The notes under the pieces are model-generated. The model saw only the letters and a list, made by a program, of their open reading frames with translations. It searched no databases and was not told where the DNA came from. From an uncultured Pelagibacteraceae bacterium (GTDB lineage Bacteria > Pseudomonadota > Alphaproteobacteria > Pelagibacterales > Pelagibacteraceae): a stretch of DNA of 64,000 nt. Within the stretch, counting starts at the first letter, position 1, and each line of letters begins with the position of its first letter. The DNA is taken from NCBI GenBank assembly GCA_902538915.1, contig CACBGZ010000001.1:369108-433107 (forward strand), given 5' to 3'. Position numbers and translations under genes: made by a program. This document shows, in pieces, positions 1-13,810 of this stretch.

Positions 1-1025
1 CTAACTATGAAATAATTAATTTAAATAATGTAAATTTAGATAAACAATCTTGGCTTTCTAAAAATATAATTGAAAAAGTTAATCATCATTTAAAAAAAAA
101 AGATCAGGTTTTATTTTTTTTAAATCGAAGAGGCTTTTCACCTAATGTTTTTTGTATTAAATGTTTAAGCAGTTATTCATGTCCAAATTGTTCTATTAAT
201 CTTGTATACCACAAAAATAAGAATAATCTCTTATGCCACTACTGTGGTTTCAAGACTTCTTTGATAAAAGATTGTTTAAAAGGAAAAAAATGTGATTTCA
301 AATTTACAGGACCTGGTGTTGAAAGAATTTCTGAAGAAGTTAAAAAATACTTTCCATCAAAAAAAATTGAAATTTTTTCGAGTGACACAATGAATAAAAA
401 AAGCTCAGGAAATATACTTGAAAAAATCATTAATAATGAAATTGAAATTTTGGTTGGTACCCAGTTGATTTCAAAAGGTTTTCATTTTCCAAATTTAAAT
501 TGTATTGTTGTGGTTGATGTTGATTTATCATCACAAGGGCATGATCTAAGAGTAGCAGAGAAAAATTTACAATTATATCATCAATTATCCGGAAGAGCGG
601 GGCGAGCAGGTAATTCTTCGACTGTTTATTTTCAAACTTACAATACTAACAATAAAATGATTTCAGATATAACAAGCAATAACCCTGAAGTTTTTTTAAA
701 CAAGGAAATAGAAATTAGAAGAAAAAACAATCTACCTCCTTTTCAAAGATTTATTTCTTTAATTTTAACTGGTGAAAATAATATTAAATTAGAAAAAGAA
801 GCTCTAAATTTAAAGAGTCTCATTGTGAATAAAATTAAAGGTAAAGTTTTAGGACCAGTCAGTGCTCCTATATTTAAAATTAAACGGAAATATAGAATTA
901 GATTATTAATACGTGGCCAAAAATCTTTAAAATTGCAAAATTCTCTAGCTGCAGCAATCTATAATTATAAATTTCCTTCAGGAATAAAACTTTCAGTTGA
1001 TGTTGATCCAATAAGCTTCAATTAA
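1..1025 (+). CDS. priA: Primosomal replication protein N' (PriA), C-terminal part, truncated by window edge
   Basis: PriA is the superfamily 2 DNA helicase that restarts stalled replication forks. The frame is open from the first bases (phase begins at base 3), so the N-terminal DNA-binding and ATPase motifs lie outside the window. Visible are the zinc-binding cysteine pairs (CIKC, CPNC, CHYC and a following KDC), helicase motif V (GTQLISKGFHFP), the DVD signature and motif VI (QLSGRAGRAG), followed by the PriA C-terminal domain. The first internal ATG at 261 is not the real start because the cysteine motifs lie upstream of it. The ATP synthase operon follows on the same strand after about 100 bases. 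Confidence 0.93.
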   Translation, partial: NYEIINLNNVNLDKQSWLSKNIIEKVNHHLKKKDQVLFFLNRRGFSPNVFCIKCLSSYSCPNCSINLVYHKNKNNLLCHYCGFKTSLIKDCLKGKKCDFKFTGPGVERISEEVKKYFPSKKIEIFSSDTMNKKSSGNILEKIINNEIEILVGTQLISKGFHFPNLNCIVVVDVDLSSQGHDLRVAEKNLQLYHQLSGRAGRAGNSSTVYFQTYNTNNKMISDITSNNPEVFLNKEIEIRRKNNLPPFQRFISLILTGENNIKLEKEALNLKSLIVNKIKGKVLGPVSAPIFKIKRKYRIRLLIRGQKSLKLQNSLAAAIYNYKFPSGIKLSVDVDPISFN

Positions 1026-1059
1026 ACCAAAAAAAAGTCATTTTGGACGAATGTGTTGC

Positions 1060-1105
1060 TTGAACAGTATTTGGCCATATGTTAATTAAATCGTGTTTTT
1101 ATAAT
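1060..1105 (+). promoter_or_regulatory. Probable promoter region of the atpHAGDC operon
   Basis: The 106-base gap between priA and atpH contains a perfect TATAAT at 1100-1105, about 27 bases before the atpH start. No convincing -35 lies at the ideal distance. A TTGAAC at 1060-1065 would instead pair with TAATTA at 1083-1088 (17-base spacer). The region is the only plausible place for the operon promoter, but the exact elements are uncertain. Confidence 0.4.
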
Positions 1106-1131
1106 TAATAACCAAGTCTTAAGGTAACAAA

Positions 1132-1689
1132 TTGAGTAATAATAAAGGATTTTCTGACACATCAGCTAATAGATATTCTTTGGCTTTATATGAACTGGCT
1201 AGTGAGTCCAATTTACTCGAGAATATTGAGAAAAACTCATCTGAACTATTAAATTTGATTAGTGTTAATGATGAGTTCAATAAACTTATTAAAGACCCAA
1301 CGGTAAGCCAAAATAATTTGACCAATATTATTAATAAAATATCCAAAAATTTTAAATTAGAAAATTTATTTGAAAATTTTTTATGTTTTTTGGTAAAAAA
1401 GCGAAGATTTTTTTATATAGAACAAATTCTAAAAAGTTTTGAAGAAATATGTTCTAAAAAAAGAGGTGAGATTAAAGCAGAAATTAAATCTGCAAAACAA
1501 CTATCTGAAACTGAGATTAACAAAATTACTGACGAACTTTCAAATAACTTTAAATCAAAAATAAAATTAAACTATAAGTACGACCAAAGTTTGATTGGAG
1601 GTTTGATTGTGCAAGTAGGAAGTACAATGATCGACACTTCCATAAAAAATAAATTACAACAAATAGAAAATAAGATGATAGAGGCATAA
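1132..1689 (+). CDS. atpH: F1F0 ATP synthase subunit delta
   Basis: The delta subunit forms the peripheral stalk cap that holds the F1 head to the F0 stator. The 185-residue length is normal. The N-terminal half is the helical OSCP/delta domain ([12 protein letters not shown] near residues 12-23) and the C-terminal part ends in the typical [15 protein letters not shown] segment. The start codon is TTG, with AAGG about 8 bases upstream; no better ATG exists before the conserved N-terminus. It is the first gene of atpHAGDC, and the F0 genes are not nearby, as usual in alphaproteobacteria. Confidence 0.95.
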   Translation: MSNNKGFSDTSANRYSLALYELASESNLLENIEKNSSELLNLISVNDEFNKLIKDPTVSQNNLTNIINKISKNFKLENLFENFLCFLVKKRRFFYIEQILKSFEEICSKKRGEIKAEIKSAKQLSETEINKITDELSNNFKSKIKLNYKYDQSLIGGLIVQVGSTMIDTSIKNKLQQIENKMIEA

Positions 1690-1690
1690 T

Positions 1691-3226
1691 ATGGAAATTA
1701 ATCCTTCAGAAGTAACAAAAATATTAAAAGAACAAATTAAAAACTTTGGTGAAAAAGCGGAAATATCTGAAGTAGGTCAAGTTTTGTCTGTAGGCGATGG
1801 AATAGCAAGAATTTATGGTTTGGATAATGTTCAGGCAGGAGAAATGGTTGAATTTTCTGATAGCTCTAAGGGAATGGCTTTGAATTTGGAAAGCGAAAAT
1901 GTAGGTGTTGTGATATTTGGTGATGATCGAAACATTAAAGAGGGAGATGTTGTTAAAAGGACAGGAAGTATTGTGGACACCCCCGTTGGAAAAGAGCTAC
2001 TGGGTAGAGTAGTAGATGGCCTTGGAAATCCTATTGATGGAAAAGGAGCCCTTGATAAATCTGTAAAAAAAAGCAGAGTAGAAGTTAAAGCGCCAGGTAT
2101 TATACCAAGACAATCAGTAAGTGAGCCAATGCAAACAGGCTTAAAATCAATAGATAGCCTAGTACCAATTGGAAGAGGACAACGTGAACTAATTATCGGT
2201 GATAGGCAAACAGGAAAAACGGCTGTTGCTGTTGATACAATTATAAACCAAAAAAAAATAAATGAGTCTGGTGATGAGAAACAAAAACTTTATTGTATTT
2301 ATGTCGCTATAGGACAAAAAAGATCAACCGTCAGACAAATACAAAAAACTTTAGAGGAAGCTGGCGCAATGGAATATACAACAATTGTTGCTGCAACAGC
2401 CTCAGACTCAGCGCCACTACAATTTTTAGCTCCATATACAGGTTGTGCAATGGGTGAATACTTTAGAGATAATGGAATGCATGCCTTAATAATTTATGAT
2501 GATCTATCAAAACAAGCTGTGGCTTATAGACAAATGTCATTAATTTTAAGAAGACCTCCGGGAAGAGAGGCGTACCCAGGTGATGTATTCTATTTACATA
2601 GTAGACTACTTGAAAGGGCTGCTAAGTTAAGTGATGAACACGGCGGTGGGTCACTAACAGCATTACCTATTATTGAAACGCAGGGAGGTGACGTCTCTGC
2701 ATATATACCTACTAATGTAATATCGATTACAGACGGGCAAATATTTTTGGAAACAGAATTATTTAATCAAGGTATCAGGCCTGCAATCAATGTTGGTTTG
2801 TCAGTTTCAAGAGTTGGATCTGCTGCCCAAACTAAAGCAATGAAAAAAGTTTCTGGATCTATGAAACTAGAATTAGCTCAATACAGAGAAATGGCAGCAT
2901 TTGCGCAATTTGGTTCTGATTTAGATGCTTCAACACAGCAACTTTTGAATAGAGGTTCCAAATTAACAGAGCTTTTAAAACAAAATCAATTTTCTCCTAT
3001 GACAGTTGCAGAACAGGTAATTTCAATATTCTGTGGTGTAAAAGGTTATTTAGATGATTTAGATTTAAAAGAAATTGTAGACTTTGAGAATAAAATAATT
3101 GAAAGGTGTAAAGCGGATCAACCTGAAATCATAGAAGCAATTTTAAGTTCTGGGAAATTAGATGATGATACTGAAAAAAAATTAATCGATATAATAACTA
3201 AATTAAAGAAAAATTTTAAGTCTTAA
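1691..3226 (+). CDS. atpA: F1F0 ATP synthase subunit alpha
   Basis: This is the non-catalytic nucleotide-binding subunit of the F1 hexamer. The 511-residue length is standard. The Walker A motif GDRQTGKT is at about residues 170-177, and the alpha-specific signature [14 protein letters not shown] is present in the C-terminal half. A GAGG at the end of atpH serves as ribosome binding site, with only one base between the atpH stop and this ATG, so translation is probably coupled. Confidence 0.98.
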   Translation: MEINPSEVTKILKEQIKNFGEKAEISEVGQVLSVGDGIARIYGLDNVQAGEMVEFSDSSKGMALNLESENVGVVIFGDDRNIKEGDVVKRTGSIVDTPVGKELLGRVVDGLGNPIDGKGALDKSVKKSRVEVKAPGIIPRQSVSEPMQTGLKSIDSLVPIGRGQRELIIGDRQTGKTAVAVDTIINQKKINESGDEKQKLYCIYVAIGQKRSTVRQIQKTLEEAGAMEYTTIVAATASDSAPLQFLAPYTGCAMGEYFRDNGMHALIIYDDLSKQAVAYRQMSLILRRPPGREAYPGDVFYLHSRLLERAAKLSDEHGGGSLTALPIIETQGGDVSAYIPTNVISITDGQIFLETELFNQGIRPAINVGLSVSRVGSAAQTKAMKKVSGSMKLELAQYREMAAFAQFGSDLDASTQQLLNRGSKLTELLKQNQFSPMTVAEQVISIFCGVKGYLDDLDLKEIVDFENKIIERCKADQPEIIEAILSSGKLDDDTEKKLIDIITKLKKNFKS

Positions 3227-3232
3227 TAATTT

Positions 3233-5528
<2,296 letters not shown>

Positions 5529-5529
<1 letters not shown>

Positions 5530-5921
5530 TGAGTGAGGAATTTAAAGTAGAAATAGTTAATCCCGAGGCGTCCTTTTTATCAAAAGAAGATGTTACTGAA
5601 GTAATAGTTCCTGCATTTGAGGGTGAAATGGGAATACTTAAAGATCATATTTCTATAATTTCTTTTTTAAAACCAGGTATATTAACAATTCACACTAAGT
5701 CAGGAGAGCATAAATTCTATGTTGAGGATGGAATATTTGAATTTAAGGACAACAACTTATCAGTATTAACAAGCTCAATTTTTGACCTAAAAAAAATAGA
5801 AAAAAGTAGGCTAATGAATTTGATCAAAGTAGCAGAAGAAGAGGCTAGTAAACAAGAAATTGATGATCAATCGAGATTTTTAATTGATCAAAAAATTGAA
5901 GTTTTGAAATCACTTAATTAA
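5529..5921 (+). CDS. atpC: F1F0 ATP synthase subunit epsilon
   Basis: The epsilon subunit sits at the foot of the rotor and can inhibit ATP hydrolysis. The 130-residue protein shows the N-terminal beta-sandwich (VEIVNPEASF, then VPAFEGEMGIL) and a short helical C-terminus. The start overlaps the atpD stop by one base. Its 3' end overlaps the 3' end of convergent rppH by 8 bases, so no terminator fits between the two transcripts. Confidence 0.95.
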
Positions 5922-6390
5922 TTATTTTCTTAACTTTATCTTTAATTTCCTCATATACGTGACTTTTAAAGTCTACTGCTACATTAGTTATCATATCAAG
6001 ATCAATCCATTTCCATTCTAAAAATTCAGGTTTTTTTGTTTTAATATTTATATCTTTGTCATCACCTAAATATCTCATTAAAAACCATTTTTGTTTTTGA
6101 CCTTTATATCTTCCTTTCCAAATTACACCCAGTAAATGATCAGGAAGTTCATACGTCATTGTGCCATCAATTTCTTTAATGAGTTTTACATTTTTTATAC
6201 TTGTTTCTTCCTCAAGTTCCCTATAAGCAGCTGTTAAAAAATCCTCACCCTCATCGACTCCACCCTGAGGCATTTGCCAATAATTTTTGGGATTATCTAT
6301 TCTTTTTGCTACAAAAACTTTGTTCTTATTATTTAAAACAACAATACCTACTCCATTTCTTAAAGGTAAATTTTTAAATTTTTCTTTCAC
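5914..6390 (-). CDS. rppH: RNA pyrophosphohydrolase (Nudix family)
   Basis: RppH removes pyrophosphate from the 5' end of mRNAs and so triggers decay; it also resembles diadenosine polyphosphate hydrolases. The Nudix box spans residues 43-65 with GG at its start and the metal-binding RELEEE core. The family sequence NPKNYWQMPQGG precedes it. The start codon is GTG, immediately after the ctpA stop. It is the last gene of the rplU-to-rppH run. The position between ctpA and the atp operon matches many alphaproteobacteria. Confidence 0.92.
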   Translation of the reverse strand: MKEKFKNLPLRNGVGIVVLNNKNKVFVAKRIDNPKNYWQMPQGGVDEGEDFLTAAYRELEEETSIKNVKLIKEIDGTMTYELPDHLLGVIWKGRYKGQKQKWFLMRYLGDDKDINIKTKKPEFLEWKWIDLDMITNVAVDFKSHVYEEIKDKVKKIIN

Positions 6391-6391
6391 C

Positions 6392-7528
6392 TTATCCGTT
6401 GAGTAGTTTTATAGCGTAGTTTAATTGGTTATCTGTTTCTGTTTTAATTCTAAATTCATCAGTTTCTTCCGCAATTTCAATATCTGGAGAAACACCTACT
6501 TCTGAGATAGATTTCCCTGAGGGAAGATAGTATTTAGCTATTGTTAACCTAATAGCCCCATCATTTTTTAAAGGTATTATTGATTGCACTGATCCTTTTC
6601 CAAAACTATTTTCACCCAAAAGTATTGCTCTTTTATGATCTTTTAAAGCGCCTGCTACAATTTCAGAAGCTGAGGCCGAACCGTAATTTATTAATACAAT
6701 TAACAATTTTCCATTTGTTAAATCACCTTTTTTAGCAAACCATTTTCTATTTTCAGAGGCCTTTCTACTTTTTGTTGAGACTATTTCTCCATTATTTAAA
6801 AAAAAGTCAGAAATTTTAATCGCTTGGGACAGAAGCCCACCCGGGTTGTTCCTTAAATCTAAAATATATCCTTTTACATTTTTATTTTTTTCTAATTCTT
6901 TGATTTGTTTTTCTACTTGGGTATCACTATTTTCATTAAAAGAAGTCAATCTTATATATCCAATATTTTTTTCTAATAAGTCAGCTTTTACAGATTGGAT
7001 TTGTATTATTTCTCTTACAATTTTAAATGTTAAAGCTTTTCTCTCACCCCTTCTTCTAATCGTTAGTTCAATTGCAGAACCAACTGGGCCCCTCATTAAA
7101 TCTACTGCCTCGCTCAAAGATTTTCCTTGAACTTGAATTTCATTTATTTTGACAATATAGTCTCCTGCTTTAATACCAGCTTTAGAGGCTGGTGTGTCGT
7201 CAATAGGTGATATAACTTTTACAACACCAGACTCCATACTTACTTCGATACCAAGTCCACCAAATTTTCCACTTGTTTCAGTTTGCATTTCATTAAAAAC
7301 TTCAGGTGACATATAAGCAGAATATGGATCTAAAGACTGGAGAAGACCGTTTATAGCAGAGTCCATACTTTCAGACTGATTAATCTCATCAACATATTCT
7401 TTATTAATTTTTTCAAGAACTTCACCAAACAAATCAATTTTTTCATAAATGTTTTGTTCAGATGAATTTACAAGTTGGAAAAAAAATAAATTCAATAGAG
7501 TGATTATTATAAAAATTTTTTTTTTCAT
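6392..7528 (-). CDS. ctpA: Carboxyl-terminal processing protease (S41 family)
   Basis: CtpA-type proteases cleave periplasmic substrates near their C-termini. The start at 7528 gives 378 residues and begins with a signal peptide (MKKKIFIIITLLNLFFF). A start 13 codons upstream is also open but would lie inside rsfS and place charged residues before the signal peptide. After an N-terminal helical region comes a PDZ domain (GLGIEVSMESGVV onward) and then the S41 domain with the catalytic Ser in GSASASEIVAGAL and Lys in GENSFGKGSVQ. Its ATG overlaps the rsfS stop by one base (TAATG). Confidence 0.93.
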   Translation of the reverse strand: MKKKIFIIITLLNLFFFQLVNSSEQNIYEKIDLFGEVLEKINKEYVDEINQSESMDSAINGLLQSLDPYSAYMSPEVFNEMQTETSGKFGGLGIEVSMESGVVKVISPIDDTPASKAGIKAGDYIVKINEIQVQGKSLSEAVDLMRGPVGSAIELTIRRRGERKALTFKIVREIIQIQSVKADLLEKNIGYIRLTSFNENSDTQVEKQIKELEKNKNVKGYILDLRNNPGGLLSQAIKISDFFLNNGEIVSTKSRKASENRKWFAKKGDLTNGKLLIVLINYGSASASEIVAGALKDHKRAILLGENSFGKGSVQSIIPLKNDGAIRLTIAKYYLPSGKSISEVGVSPDIEIAEETDEFRIKTETDNQLNYAIKLLNG

Positions 7529-7878
7529 TATATTATTAATTTTTCTTTTGGGATTAATTCTGCCCACATTTTTTCTAACTCATAAAATTTTCTTTTTTCA
7601 GGATGAAAAATATGAATTACTAGATCAATACCATCTACTAATTTCCATTCATTACTATCTTTACCTTCAATTTTTGAATCTTTAATACCATTGTCCTTTA
7701 ATTTATCTAAAACTTGCTCGGACAAAGATTGAATATGTCTAGATGATGTGCCACTGGCTATTATCATATAATCAGCCATAGAACTTTTATGTTTTAAATC
7801 AATACTGACTATATCCAATGCTTTATTGATATCTAAGGTTTGTATTATGATTTTTTTGAGCTCTGATATTTTATCCAT
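7528..7878 (-). CDS. rsfS: Ribosomal silencing factor RsfS (Iojap family)
   Basis: RsfS binds ribosomal protein uL14 and keeps 50S subunits from joining 30S when nutrients run short. The chosen ATG gives 116 residues beginning MDKISELKK, matching the family's usual start. A TTG at 7899, overlapping the nadD stop, would add 7 residues and cannot be excluded. Conserved features are ALDIVSIDLKHKSSMADYMIIASGTSSRH and the C-terminal LVIHIFHPEKRKFYELEKMWA region (given here as loose landmarks). It lies between nadD and ctpA. Confidence 0.9.
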   Translation of the reverse strand: MDKISELKKIIIQTLDINKALDIVSIDLKHKSSMADYMIIASGTSSRHIQSLSEQVLDKLKDNGIKDSKIEGKDSNEWKLVDGIDLVIHIFHPEKRKFYELEKMWAELIPKEKLII

Positions 7879-7895
7879 TAAAAATTTAAACCTTA

Positions 7896-8414
7896 TCAAA
7901 TTTTTCTTAATTGAGAAGATGAAATATTGACTTTATTAAACTCGATAAATTTAAGATTACTCTTTAAGCTTTTAAATGTCATAGAATTTAAAGATTTTTT
8001 TTTATAGCCATGGCGGTCAAAAACCAAGATATTACATTTTTGCAAAATTGACTCCCATTTGTACCATTTATGAAAATTAATTAGATTATCTGCACCCATT
8101 ATAAAGTAGATATCATATTTTTGTTTCTTAGTTAGGTAATTAATTAAGTCGAAAGTTTTATTTGATTTAATTCTGTCTTCGTAAAACTGTACTTTGATAG
8201 ATTTATTTTTTCCTATTAATTTTTTACAAAATTTAATTCTATCTAAAACTTTAATTTTGCTTTGTTTCTTAAAAGGGTTTTTTTTTGTAATTGCCCATAT
8301 AATTTTTTTAAGTTTAAACCTTTTTACTGCTTCTTTAGATATAGCTAGATGACCTTTGTGGGCAGGATCAAATGAACCACCCAAAATTCCAATTTTTTTT
8401 TTTTTTAAATTCAA
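7896..8414 (-). CDS. nadD: Nicotinate-mononucleotide adenylyltransferase
   Basis: NadD transfers AMP from ATP to nicotinate mononucleotide in NAD synthesis. The nucleotidyltransferase motif GGSFDPAHKGHLAIS is at residues 14-28, and SSSQLRK near the C-terminus is the second ATP-binding motif (usually SSTxIR). The protein has 172 residues, somewhat shorter than the common 190-215, ending directly after this motif. It starts 1 base after the proA stop and overlaps the rsfS region by a few bases. Confidence 0.92.
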   Translation of the reverse strand: MNLKKKKIGILGGSFDPAHKGHLAISKEAVKRFKLKKIIWAITKKNPFKKQSKIKVLDRIKFCKKLIGKNKSIKVQFYEDRIKSNKTFDLINYLTKKQKYDIYFIMGADNLINFHKWYKWESILQKCNILVFDRHGYKKKSLNSMTFKSLKSNLKFIEFNKVNISSSQLRKI

Positions 8415-8415
8415 A

Positions 8416-9665
8416 TTATTTCCTTATTTGACCTTTACTAGTGACTTGATATTTGTAGGAAATAAGTTGATTAAGTCCAACTGGTCCCCTAGGCGGAAGC
8501 GTGTTAGTTGAGATTCCCACCTCGCCACCAAATCCAAACTCACCTCCATCTGCAAATTGTGTTGAAGTATTGTGCATAGCTATCGAGCTTTTTACTTCAT
8601 TTAAAAATTTTTTTGCTGCTTTTTTGTTTTGAGTAATAATACAATCTGTATGCATGGTTCCGTATTTGTTAATGTGCACTATAGCTTCATCTATATTTTT
8701 TACTGATTTCACTGAGACAACAGGTGATAAATATTCTTTTGACCAATCTTTTATTGAAGCCTTCTGAATTTTTTTACCATAAAGTTTTCTTATCTTATTA
8801 TCACCAATAATTTTACATCCATTTTCTTCTAAATTTTTTAAAATTTTATTTCCAAATTTTTTTATTATTTTTTCATGCAAAAGAATTGTTTCGGTTGCTC
8901 CACATATTGCGGTATTCCTCATTTTAGCATTTTGAACTATTTTATTTGCAATTTTTGGATTTGCATTTTTATCTACATAAGAATGACAAATACCTTCCAA
9001 ATGACCAATTGTTGGAACAGATGATAAATCCTGTACTTTTTTAACTAAACCTTTCCCGCCTCTTGGAATTATTACATCAATAAATTTACTCATTTTTTGT
9101 AGAAGAAAATCAACAACACTTCTTTTTTTTAGTGTTAAAAACTGAATAAAATTTTCATCAACGTTATTTTTCCTTAGTGATTTTCTAAAGAATTTTGTCA
9201 GAATAAGATTAGAATAATATGCCTCAGATCCACCTTTTAAAATTACAGCATTCCCAGACTTAAAACACAATGATGCAACATCTGCTGTAACATTAGGTCT
9301 ACTTTCGTATATGACACCAATTACACCAATAGGTATAGATATTTTTGATATTACCAAACCATTAGGTCTTTTCCATTTATCTAAAACAACATTTGTAGGA
9401 TCCTTTAAACTAATAATCTTTTTTATAGAATTGGTTATCGCAATTATTTTTTTATCATTTAATACCAATCTTTGGATTAAATTATCTTTAATACCTTTTT
9501 TATAGGCATTCTTAACATCTTTTTTGTTTTCATTAATTATCAATTTTTTATTTTTTATGATTAGAAGACGATAATCTTTCAAAACTTTGTCTTTTTTTTT
9601 TGTACTTAACCTTTTATTAAATGCTTTTTTTGATTTTTTTCCAATATTAGTTAGTAACTTTTTCA

Positions 9666-9666
<1 letters not shown>
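8416..9666 (-). CDS. proA: Gamma-glutamyl phosphate reductase
   Basis: ProA reduces gamma-glutamyl phosphate with NADPH to glutamate semialdehyde, the second step of proline synthesis. The 416-residue length is typical. The aldehyde-dehydrogenase fold shows PIGVIGVIYESRPNVT, FKSGNAVILKGG and the catalytic cysteine in NTAICGATE. The C-terminal FGFGGEVGIST segment is diagnostic. The start overlaps the proB stop by one base. Confidence 0.96.
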
Positions 9667-11754
<2,088 letters not shown>

Positions 11755-11772
11755 CTATTTTGAGTTGTAATA

Positions 11773-12027
11773 TTAATTGGGTTTTACTGAAACAAAAGTT
11801 CTATCGGATTTTGTTTTTTTAAAAACAACTTTACCTTTTATTACTGAAAAAATTGAGTGATCTTTGCCCATACCCACATTTTCTCCTGGAAATATCTTAG
11901 TACCTCTTTGTCTTACAATTATGTTGCCAGGAATAACATTTTGACCACCATATTTTTTTACACCAAGTCTTCTGCCGGCACTGTCTCTGCCATTTCTCGA
12001 TGATCCACCAGCTTTTTTTGTAGCCAT
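11773..12027 (-). CDS. rpmA: Ribosomal protein bL27
   Basis: This 84-residue 50S protein reaches toward the peptidyl transferase centre. The N-terminus [16 protein letters not shown] is the classic bL27 start, followed by [10 protein letters not shown] and the [13 protein letters not shown] motif. It lies 11 bases after rplU and is co-transcribed with it. Confidence 0.98.
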   Translation of the reverse strand: MATKKAGGSSRNGRDSAGRRLGVKKYGGQNVIPGNIIVRQRGTKIFPGENVGMGKDHSIFSVIKGKVVFKKTKSDRTFVSVKPN

Positions 12028-12038
12028 ATTTTATTCCT

Positions 12039-12437
12039 TTATTTACTCAATTCCTTTTTTACAGAGTCTTTTTTTGTTGGTTTAGAAATTTTCTCAGCCT
12101 CAGATAAAACTTTACCATCTTTTGAAAAAATTTTGTTTATTCTAATCATAGAATACTCTTGTCTGTGACCATTTTTTCTTCTTGAATTTTGTCTTCTTCT
12201 TTTTTTGAAAATAAGTACTGTTCTATTTTTACTATTTGTTATTAAGTTTGCCTCTACTTTGGCCCCCTGAATTGATGGTGAACCTATTTCTATAACCTTA
12301 TTATCGCCATAGGCTAATATATCATTAAATTCAATTTTGGTATCAGATTTTAAATTTGGTAATTTTTCAATTTTTAAAATTTCACCAGATTTAACTTTAT
12401 ATTGTTTACCACCTGTTTGTATAACTGCGTAAGACAT
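12039..12437 (-). CDS. rplU: Ribosomal protein bL21
   Basis: bL21 is a 50S subunit protein. The chosen ATG at 12437 gives MSYAVIQTGGKQYKV, the family's usual N-terminus. A TTG at 12458 is in frame but lies within the -10 box, so it can hardly be the start. Conserved features include KFKKRRRQNSRRKNGHRQ-like basic residues around 75-95 (here FKKRRRQNSRRKNGHRQ). The C-terminus extends about 30 residues beyond the shortest homologues with a Lys-rich tail. The predicted leader is short (about 13 bases) and has no clear Shine-Dalgarno sequence. Confidence 0.96.
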   Translation of the reverse strand: MSYAVIQTGGKQYKVKSGEILKIEKLPNLKSDTKIEFNDILAYGDNKVIEIGSPSIQGAKVEANLITNSKNRTVLIFKKRRRQNSRRKNGHRQEYSMIRINKIFSKDGKVLSEAEKISKPTKKDSVKKELSK

Positions 12438-12456
12438 AAAATAAATTTTATGAGGC

Positions 12457-12484
12457 AATATAGTCAGGGCATTTCTTTAGTCAA
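12457..12484 (-). promoter_or_regulatory. Promoter of rplU-rpmA-obgE operon
   Basis: On the minus strand TTGACT (12479-12484) is followed by a 16-base spacer and TATATT (12457-12462). This fits a sigma-70-type promoter. It lies in the 56-base gap between the gloB stop and rplU start, so transcription would begin near 12450, about 13 bases before the start codon. Confidence 0.65.
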
Positions 12485-12493
12485 GCTTATTAA

Positions 12494-13213
12494 CTAAAAA
12501 TTATCCTTTAAATCTCTTAATTTTGAAAAACTTTCTAAATCTTTTGCTTTAAGAAATATATTACATTCTAATTCGTCAGCTAAAGTAGTTGGCAAAGTTG
12601 GTAATGCATTTTTAAGTTTTCTATTAATCTCTAGGATTTTATCTTTTAATTTTAAATTACCAGTGTCATTGGCAATACAAAAATTTGAATTTTGTAAAGT
12701 ATATTCATGACCACAATATATTTCTGTATCATTTGGCAATGATTTTATTTTTTTAAGTGAATTATACATTTGTTCATGAGTACCTTCAAAAATTCTTCCA
12801 CACCCCAAAGAAAATAGAGTATCACCTGTGAAAATTTTTTTTTCTTTAAAAAAATGAAAAGCGATATGTCCAGATGTATGACCTGGAACATGATAAATTT
12901 TTGCTTCAAAATTATCTTGTTTCCAAATTTGGTTGTTCTCTAGATATATATCTATTCCGGGTATGCGATTTTTATCTCCAATAAATCCGACCACTTTAGA
13001 ATTATACTTTTTTTTTAATTCGAGATTTCCACCTACATGATCATAATGATGATGTGTATTAAGAATAAATTTTAAATTTATTTTTGACTTATCAAGATAT
13101 TTGATTATCGGTTTAGACTCACTAGGGTCAACAACACAAGCAGTTTGATTTTTATCATCAATAATTAAGTAGCTATAATTATCCTGCAGACATTTAATAA
13201 TTTTAATTTTCAT
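12494..13213 (-). CDS. gloB: Hydroxyacylglutathione hydrolase (glyoxalase II)
   Basis: Glyoxalase II hydrolyses S-lactoylglutathione to lactate and glutathione in methylglyoxal detoxification. The 239-residue metallo-beta-lactamase fold shows the metal-binding THHHYDHVGG motif near residue 52, the PGHTSGHIAFH segment, FTGDTLFSLGCGR and CGHEYTLQN. These are the glyoxalase II motifs rather than those of beta-lactamases. It begins directly after the metW stop and is the third gene of metX-metW-gloB. Confidence 0.93.
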   Translation of the reverse strand: MKIKIIKCLQDNYSYLIIDDKNQTACVVDPSESKPIIKYLDKSKINLKFILNTHHHYDHVGGNLELKKKYNSKVVGFIGDKNRIPGIDIYLENNQIWKQDNFEAKIYHVPGHTSGHIAFHFFKEKKIFTGDTLFSLGCGRIFEGTHEQMYNSLKKIKSLPNDTEIYCGHEYTLQNSNFCIANDTGNLKLKDKILEINRKLKNALPTLPTTLADELECNIFLKAKDLESFSKLRDLKDNF

Positions 13214-13810
13214 TTATTTTTCTATTAAAAATATCCCAAGTTCTCCAAATAAATTTTTAAAAATAAGATTTGAGTTATTAATATCAGAAACGTTTTCATT
13301 AATTAACGCTAAAGACTTAAAAATTTTAAAGTTAATAATCTTAGAAAATTTAACAAAATCTTTTATAGTACACATGTGAATGTTTGGTGTGTTATACCAA
13401 TCATGAGGCAGAGAGTTTGTAATTGGCATTGTTCCTTTAAATAATAAATTTAATCTTACTTTCCAATGTCCAAAATTTGGAATAGTTACTATAGCTCTGT
13501 TGCCAACTCGTAAAAGTTCTTTGATTACTATCTCAGGATTTATAAAAGCTTGTAAAGTTTGTCCAAGAACAACATACTCAAAAGAATCATTTGGAAATTG
13601 CTTTAAATCAAATTCTGCATTCCCCTCGATAACTGTAAGCCCCTTAGCAATACAAGTTTGTACTTTTTCTTTTGAAATTTCAATTCCCCTGATATTGACA
13701 TTTTTATTTGTCTTTAAAAATTCCATTAGAGTTCCATCATCACATCCTACGTCAAGAACTTTTGCATTTTTTTCAATTAAATCTGAAATAATTTTATATT
13801 CTGGTTTCAT
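13214..13810 (-). CDS. metW: Methionine biosynthesis protein MetW
   Basis: MetW is a methyltransferase-like protein that accompanies MetX in many proteobacteria and is thought to assist homoserine acetylation. The SAM-dependent methyltransferase fold shows VLDVGCDDGTLMEFL at about residues 18-32, and later EYVVLGQTLQAF and VTIPNFGHWKVR, which are typical of MetW. The start overlaps the metX stop by 4 bases (ATGA). Confidence 0.93.
   Translation of the reverse strand: MKPEYKIISDLIEKNAKVLDVGCDDGTLMEFLKTNKNVNIRGIEISKEKVQTCIAKGLTVIEGNAEFDLKQFPNDSFEYVVLGQTLQAFINPEIVIKELLRVGNRAIVTIPNFGHWKVRLNLLFKGTMPITNSLPHDWYNTPNIHMCTIKDFVKFSKIINFKIFKSLALINENVSDINNSNLIFKNLFGELGIFLIEK

Noticed and set aside
12438-12458. 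Upstream TTG start for rplU
   Set aside because: The codon lies in the -10 box of the predicted promoter, and bL21 proteins start at MSYAVIQTGGKQ.
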